Shown here piece by piece: positions 58,491 to 64,000 of a DNA stretch of 64,000 nt. Both the position numbers and the translations under genes were made by a program. Within the stretch, counting starts at the first letter, position 1, and each line of letters opens with the position of its first letter. The stretch comes from Botryosphaeria dothidea (taxonomy: Eukaryota > Ascomycota > Dothideomycetes > Botryosphaeriales > Botryosphaeriaceae): NCBI GenBank assembly GCA_011503125.2, contig WWBZ02000062.1:2914001-2978000 (forward strand). The letters are read 5' to 3'. The notes beneath the pieces were generated by a model. The model was not told the DNA's origin. It saw nothing but the letters and a program-made list of their open reading frames with translations, and searched no databases.

Positions 58491-59999
58491 TTTCAGGAAG
58501 CACTTCTCATACATGGACATACCGAGTCAGGATGACTTGGTTCTCTCTCGGCTTTTCGGGGTTGGTTTTGGTCTGTCATTCTTTTCATAATGAGGAACGT
58601 CGGAGCACTCTCTATCAGACCGTAAGAGCACGATGAAATCTCCTTTAGAGAGACATCATTGATGCAGCTGGATGCCAGTAATTGGAGTTTTGGAAATATA
58701 TATGAGGTTTTCTTCTACTGTCCCTCTTTTTGCAACTGCCTTGATTTCTTCATGTCACGATTTTAACAGACTCTCTGTTCGGTGTTCAGTTCCAAATTCT
58801 CCAAGGTATAGTTTAGGCAGGTAAATGAAAGGGTATTGACTTACAGAGAGACTCAAAGAGCGGAAATCAGGGCAGCGGAGAATATATGGCTTAAGGAGGC
58901 AGACTGAAGAGGTGCTCCGACGGTGCAGAATCCGGTGCTCATGACTCAGCAGAGCATATGGAAAGCTTGCTACATGCCAGGCGTAGCCTTCTATCCTAAT
59001 GTAGGTGGCGAATCACGAACCTAACAAAAACAAGGCTACATATCCGTGCCGGGTGCGGATCCGCAAGGCGAATGGTAGGCATTCAGGGAAGTCCTTCGAA
59101 AGACATACACCGCTGCCGCACTGCTGCCACTATTTTTCCCTTGCTTTGAGGTATATATATTAGTAGCTTTTGAAAGAGCCAGTCATGGCTCCTGACCTCA
59201 CAAAGGATACTATGTCTTTCTTCAAATGAAGTTCATGCTACATTGTTCCCTTTGCTCCGATGCTTTCCAGTGGTAGAAAATTGAAGCCCGCGCGGATCAC
59301 CCACGTCAAAAACAACCACAGAATAGGCTCCATGCTTGGTCCTGCTGCCAGAAATCATTCTCATGGGGACGGTCATTGTTCAGTTGACGGTCACAACAGT
59401 CAAAAAGCAGGTGCTCTTTCGCATCAACGACCTTTCCTGGAAATGGCTAATGAGTTAGAGAGGAAGGGGATATAGACATGGATGAGATACATAAATTTCT
59501 ATCCTACGTTCGCCTTCATCCAGGCTTCTGTGTATTACAGCAGGGGTTGAAGTGATACGAGCCGATAGCGCAAGTACCTTGGTCCGAGAATTCTTTATTG
59601 CGGTGGCATGCGAGACCGTAGAAATTGTGGGAATGCGGGGAAGTGTTCCAGTCTTGTCAAATTATCTCTCAGTGTCACCTTTGAAAAGAGCCACGTTCTC
59701 ATCATTCCCCTTTGATATCATGTCCCGGCTTTAGATCCCGTGCGTATCAACGGCGCAGCTGACTCGGAAGTCTGCATGTTATCTTATTGTGTCACTAAAA
59801 TTTCCGTCTAACAGGAGCATGCCCCAGCCATTCGCAATTGTCATCTTCCAAATGGACTTCTGATGCCTCGTTTTAAATTCAATGCGCCCAAGGTTTCTCG
59901 TTTACCTATGAGAAAAGAGTAAGAGAGCATGTGGACAAGATCCCCTGTCATCCGAAATGATAAAGTAGCCCGGTCACGAAATAGCTCCTCCCCCTGCAT
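58491..59999. other. Intergenic between convergent ccg-9 and sugar transporter
   Basis: 1.5 kb with no gene-like frame or recognised RNA. It should hold the two 3' UTRs. Confidence 0.55.
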
Positions 60000-62819
60000 T
60001 CAACGATCTTCCTCAGAAGAGAGCCTGCTTTCTGATGGGTCTGTATAAGACTCCGCATCCGAAAGCTCGTACCCATCGGCTTGCTCGTGTATCTCAAACA
60101 GTATCGGCTTTTTAGCGGATTTTTGCCACAGTACATACCTCTTAACGCAATACATCAATTGATGAACGCCGTGCGCCATGTGATTGGACGTGCTCAAGCT
60201 GAATACCTCATCCAGCTTCTCGAGCGTCAGATCCTTCGTCTCCGGGACGAACCTGGCGGTTGTGAGCGTGCTGTCTGCACAAGCATGTTGCCGAACGGAG
60301 CTTACAGCAAGATCGCGAACCATCCAACTACGCACCACGCCGCGTACCACCCGAAAGTCCCTGGAGGCGTGAAGCTCCTTAGAAACTGTGGATATGTGAT
60401 TGCTTTCCAACCTGGTTAACCTGAGGCTTCCAAATCAGAAGCATAGCGGAACTCACCCAGAACGCCGTTGAAGAGCCAGAGCACCGCTGTGACAATACCC
60501 ATACCTGCAGAAGATGTTCAGTGCTATATCTCTAATCTATCTTATGGACTCACCTAAGTCCCGATTGTAAAGAGGCATGCTCTCGGCTGAGTACACCTTC
60601 AGAGATTGTCAGGATATTGTTGAAACCAAACAGGTTAGAGACACTTACGAATGGGACGGGACCTTCGCCTGGGCTGTATGCGACAGCAAAGAGATACATT
60701 CCAACAAGCAACAATGGCTTGGCTCCATCTGCTGCCAATGATATGGCAATGAATGCTTGGAAAATTGCCATGAACGGAAAAGTGCTGAGAAGAAGGTTGC
60801 GGCGGCCGAAAGTGTCAATCGTAAAGACTGCAGGAAGGGCAAACACAAAGTTGATAATGCCGAATCCCATTCCAGCCTGATGTGTATAAGTAATCTGCTC
60901 TGTACACTGACTCGATTACGTACCAACAAGGCCTGCGTGTTGCTGAAACCCGCTTGCTCATGGAAAACTGATACCGAATAGTAAACGTGTACTGAGGATG
61001 CATCAGCTCATTCAATAAATGCTCTGCAACATGCGTGAAGATTTCCAACTCACCATTGACACCACAGAACTATGCATCATGTCAGCAAATTGACAGTCAA
61101 AATCTGAATGAACTTTGACTTACCTGTTGGAGGAACATCACAATGATGCTAGCAAAAAGCGCCCTCCTACTTCTTGCCTGAGTGATTAACTCAACCAGCG
61201 GCTGCTGATTTTGCATTAATATTTTTTCATTCCTCAGAACATGATGAAGAAGGAAGATGTCTCGAGCTGCTTGTACTTTTGTGTGGCGAAGCCGACACAG
61301 CGAAGACCAAGCCCTCTGATAATACCTCACCTTATTTTCGGGATTGTCAGTACTGTGGGCTTTCTGTAATAGCCAGCGGGGACTTTCGGGAACAGTGTAT
61401 ATGTAAGCTACCACAACAAGCGGTAGGATCATCTTGGAGATGATCAGCATATATCCGTAAGAAGTCACAATAGGAGAACATACCGGTGCGGCAAGCATCA
61501 TGCGCCAGTTCAGGCTCTGAAAGTGTGTATTCAGCAGTGATTCATTTGAAGCTGTACGTGATTAAAGAATGTTGGGACCTACGCAATTGGCCGCGAGAAG
61601 GTCCGCAGCATTTCTTACGTTTGTAACTTCAATGAATGTAGGGTCATTGTCACTTAAGCGAGGAGGAAGAATTCCGTCGCCATATATCGTGGTTCCGTTG
61701 CTGGCCTTGTACTTGAACGTGCCATGAGCAAGGCACTTGGGGGAGGCACCATCGGAAACTGCATGAAGAGCTACACCAGCAATGTAGCCAAACATAATGC
61801 CTATGCAGTCGAGGTCAGTCAGTCGGTGAGAACTCATGCCGAGGACGCTACTTTCCTGCTGCGGTCCACATTTGCCACATCATGACCAGCGCACCTCGGA
61901 TGTTTGCCGGTGCGCATTCGGCAGCCAGAACAGGGATTGTAGCACTGATGGTGGCATCAGAATACCTGTCACAAATGTAACCGCATACTATCTACCTCTT
62001 TGGCCCAATTCCAAAGCCGAGTAGCAGACGGGCTACGAAGAGCTGCTGCCATGTCTGCGCGAAGCCCTGACCGAGGCAGGTGATGAAGGAAATCAAGCAA
62101 GTGATGAAGATGGTTCCTGATTAAGGATATCTTGGTTAGCTAGGGTACCCCTGACGGAGTAATTCAGCAGTACCTCGACGTCCGAAAACCATATTGAGCG
62201 GGTGGTTGAGCCTGCAACATAATATTTGTCTTAGCATTGGTAAAGTGTTTGCAGAAGCCGGACACTAACCAACAACTAACGGCACAACACAAATATGGCG
62301 CTGCATTGACGAGCCCCAGAATGTTGCCTTGGATGTTCAGAGCGTACTGGTAGTAGATCTGGGCTGAGAATGAGGCTCAAGTCAGCTACAACAACCCAAT
62401 TATTCACGGAAATTGTACGCGCCTGAGCTGACGGCTGATTCATCCCAGCCTTGTACTGCAGCTCCAATAGAGCATACAATGACAAGCGCATAGAGAGTCC
62501 AAGTCTGTCTGAACCTATCTTTGCCTTTGCCGTCTGACTCAAGTCGAAGATAGTCTTTCTCCTCAGCACGATACTCGCGTTCGTATTGTGGACGTAAAAA
62601 TGCGTCCTTGTCTTGTGCTAACTTTGCCCCTCGACGAAGATAGTCCTCATCATCGTGTAGCCTAGTCTCCTCGATGAAGATTTCGACTTCGAGGTTCAAT
62701 TCCGCATGGGTCAAATTGGCGAAAGGTGCGACAATGGGCCGTAATCGTTTTCGGCGTTCCGCCTCAGGATCCTCTAGTGAAGAGTGATGACGGTGATGAG
62801 AGGGAGTGCGTGGCTCCAT
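60000..62819 (-). CDS. MFS sugar transporter, 15 exons, 691 aa, with a mutated splice donor
   Basis: This is a sugar/H+ symporter-type carrier of the major facilitator family with a long hydrophilic N-terminus. Exons read: 62819-62408, 62363-62270, 62211-62174, 62116-61996, 61944-61856, 61800-61583, 61516-61484, 61432-61124, 61069-61054, 60991-60924, 60876-60649, 60596-60554, 60504-60457, 60411-60306, 60252-60000. The total is 2,076 nt and every phase agrees. Family motifs: [68 protein letters not shown] (split by a 16-nt exon), [34 protein letters not shown] and [17 protein letters not shown]. The intron after WTAAG (61801-61855) begins GAAAGT, not GTAAGT; without splicing a TAG follows two codons later. 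The gene may be newly inactive or carry a base error. Confidence 0.82.
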
Positions 62820-63368
62820 ATTGAGGCAGTGAAAGGCTATGTCGACGAAGGATAGAAGCAGCGACGAGGCTGGGGTTAGACCTAGGATATATGCCGATCG
62901 TTCCTTGGGTTGCGGCTGAATGAGGAGTGATCGAGCAAGGATCCTTCGCTTAGACGACAGAGTACAAGGCACCCTCAGGGATATGTCTCTAAGCGCCCAG
63001 GCAGCTGTGTTGGCCTGTGGGGGTATTCAGCCTGACCGGGGGTATCATTCAAGCTGACTGGCAGATGCAGCGAGCCGAAGGTCCCCAATGTTACACAACC
63101 TGCTCGACGCCTTGTTGCCTGCTCAAACAGCATGGGGGGCCTGAACACAAGAATGCATGGCACAAGAACCGCAAGCTGTACAAACGTCATGGTGGAGGCT
63201 GACGCGGTCCAGATTTGGATTGCGGCATTGGTCCTGTAGCCTCGTCAGACTTAATCGCTGCATTCCCCGCGGGGCTCCGCACCCACTATTCTGCCTAGTG
63301 TCGTTTCTAGTCTGCAAGGTCGTTCCCTTCACAGGCCTCTTTTCGAAAATGAGCGTGTCCTTCTTGTC
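62820..63368. promoter_or_regulatory. Divergent promoter between sugar transporter and kinase
   Basis: A 549 bp interval between outward-facing starts. No specific motif was recognised. The transporter frame stays open to an ATG at 62972, which is a possible alternative start. Confidence 0.45.
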
Positions 63369-64000
63369 ATGGATAAGGAACGGATCCGCCTGACGACGCT
63401 TTCTTCGCTTGTTCCTCGGATCGATGAAGAAGGCAGAATTTCCCACCGATTCAGCGATGAGTCTGCAAGCACAGTACAGAGCGAGCTTGAAAGATCTCCT
63501 ACTCTCAGAGACTGGTCGCAAGCCCCACGCACGTTCGCGCTTCTCTTTACGTTGCGCCATGGACGCGGTATCACTGATCTCCCCGCCGCCCGCTTCGATG
63601 ACGACCGCCTCCCCTACCCCGATGAACCAGCCGAACTCCGCGCCATCCACGAGTTATCAGACGAGGAAATCGACGGAATCATTTGTTATCAAAGCTGGTT
63701 TATCTCGCCGCCGGAAACTATGAGCACGGAGAATTTTGTGGAGAGGAAGGTTGCTGGCCACAGACGTCTGCTGGACGCAAAGAGCTATTTCAAGTACGAT
63801 GAGAAAAGCCTCGGCCGATCCAACACAGCCTACATATGTCGCGTAACGCATATGCCTTCAAGGACTGACTATGCCGGCAAACTGTTCTTGCGCAAGAGAA
63901 GCGATGGGTACGAGCTCTTCAAGAGAGAGCGAAGCAATCTGGAGAAATCAAGACATCACCATCTGATAGATCTGGTCGGAACATATACGGACAGGACCCA
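63369..64000 (+). CDS. Protein kinase-like protein, 5' part (runs off the window)
   Basis: From ATG at 63369 the frame is open to the last base (about 210 codons, no stop). The N-terminus (MDKERIRLTTLSSLVPRID; STVQSELERSPTLRDWSQAP) has the layout I associate with a family of fungal serine/threonine kinases. A kinase N-lobe then begins near residue 160: LGRSNTAYICRV in the glycine-loop position, AGKLFLRKR with a candidate VAIK-type lysine, and FKRERSNLEKSRHHHLIDLV with a candidate helix-C Glu. The glycine loop lacks the usual second and third glycines. The catalytic and activation loops are outside the window, so activity cannot be judged. The frame is open upstream to about 63260, and this is the first in-frame ATG. 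Confidence 0.65.
   Translation, partial: MDKERIRLTTLSSLVPRIDEEGRISHRFSDESASTVQSELERSPTLRDWSQAPRTFALLFTLRHGRGITDLPAARFDDDRLPYPDEPAELRAIHELSDEEIDGIICYQSWFISPPETMSTENFVERKVAGHRRLLDAKSYFKYDEKSLGRSNTAYICRVTHMPSRTDYAGKLFLRKRSDGYELFKRERSNLEKSRHHHLIDLVGTYTDRT

Noticed and set aside
62364..62418. Donor GTACAA at 62418 for the first transporter intron
   Set aside because: It leaves the next exon out of frame. The GTGAAT donor at 62407 restores [14 protein letters not shown] in frame.

Overview
The window is nuclear DNA from a filamentous ascomycete (Pezizomycotina, most likely Dothideomycetes). The evidence is short GT-AG introns of about 45-65 bp with CTRAC-type branch points, an ascomycete protein set (Tup1/RcoA corepressor, Ccg-9 trehalose synthase, a DUF2423 protein, a fungal STAND-type N-terminal domain protein), and transposons carrying C-to-T changes in CpA context that look like repeat-induced point mutation (RIP). 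All intron placements are read by eye from splice signals and frame.

Layout. 1-12 kb is gene-dense: the 3' part of a Snf2/Sth1 remodeller (+), a STAND-N-domain protein (-), a small two-exon hypothetical (-), a DUF2423 nucleolar-type protein (-), a SIZ/PIAS SUMO E3 ligase (+) and the sterol C-5 desaturase Erg3 (-). 12.2-33.9 kb is GC-rich and almost gene-free. It holds one confident gene, a four-finger C2H2 transcription factor (-, 19.6-21.5 kb), plus microsatellites and two long poly-G tracts. 33.9-48 kb is an AT-richer transposon island. In it a Tad-like LINE (-), bounded by a 16 bp target-site duplication, carries a nested Ty3/gypsy chromovirus (-) with two 250 bp LTRs and a 5 bp duplication. 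An intron-containing tRNA-Met gene lies just beyond. 48.9-64 kb is gene-dense again: an HPP-family membrane protein (+), Tup1 (-), Ccg-9 (+), a 15-exon MFS sugar transporter (-) and the start of a protein kinase (+) that runs off the window.

Functional themes. Several genes act in chromatin and transcriptional control (Snf2, SUMO ligase, Tup1, C2H2 factor). Others act in membrane and carbohydrate physiology (Erg3, trehalose synthase, sugar transporter). No biosynthetic cluster or operon-like unit is visible.

The most interesting structure is the nested transposon pair. The gypsy element has the hallmark of Tf1/sushi-type self-priming: 10 nt just inside the 5' LTR are complementary to a site in the LTR where the transcript should begin. 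The reverse transcriptases of both elements have lost the same second aspartate of the xVDD active site through the same TpG-to-TpA change. Other points to check are a GC-AG intron candidate in the SUMO ligase, a mutated splice donor in the sugar transporter, an overlapping uORF in front of Ccg-9 and equivalent introns in two zinc fingers.
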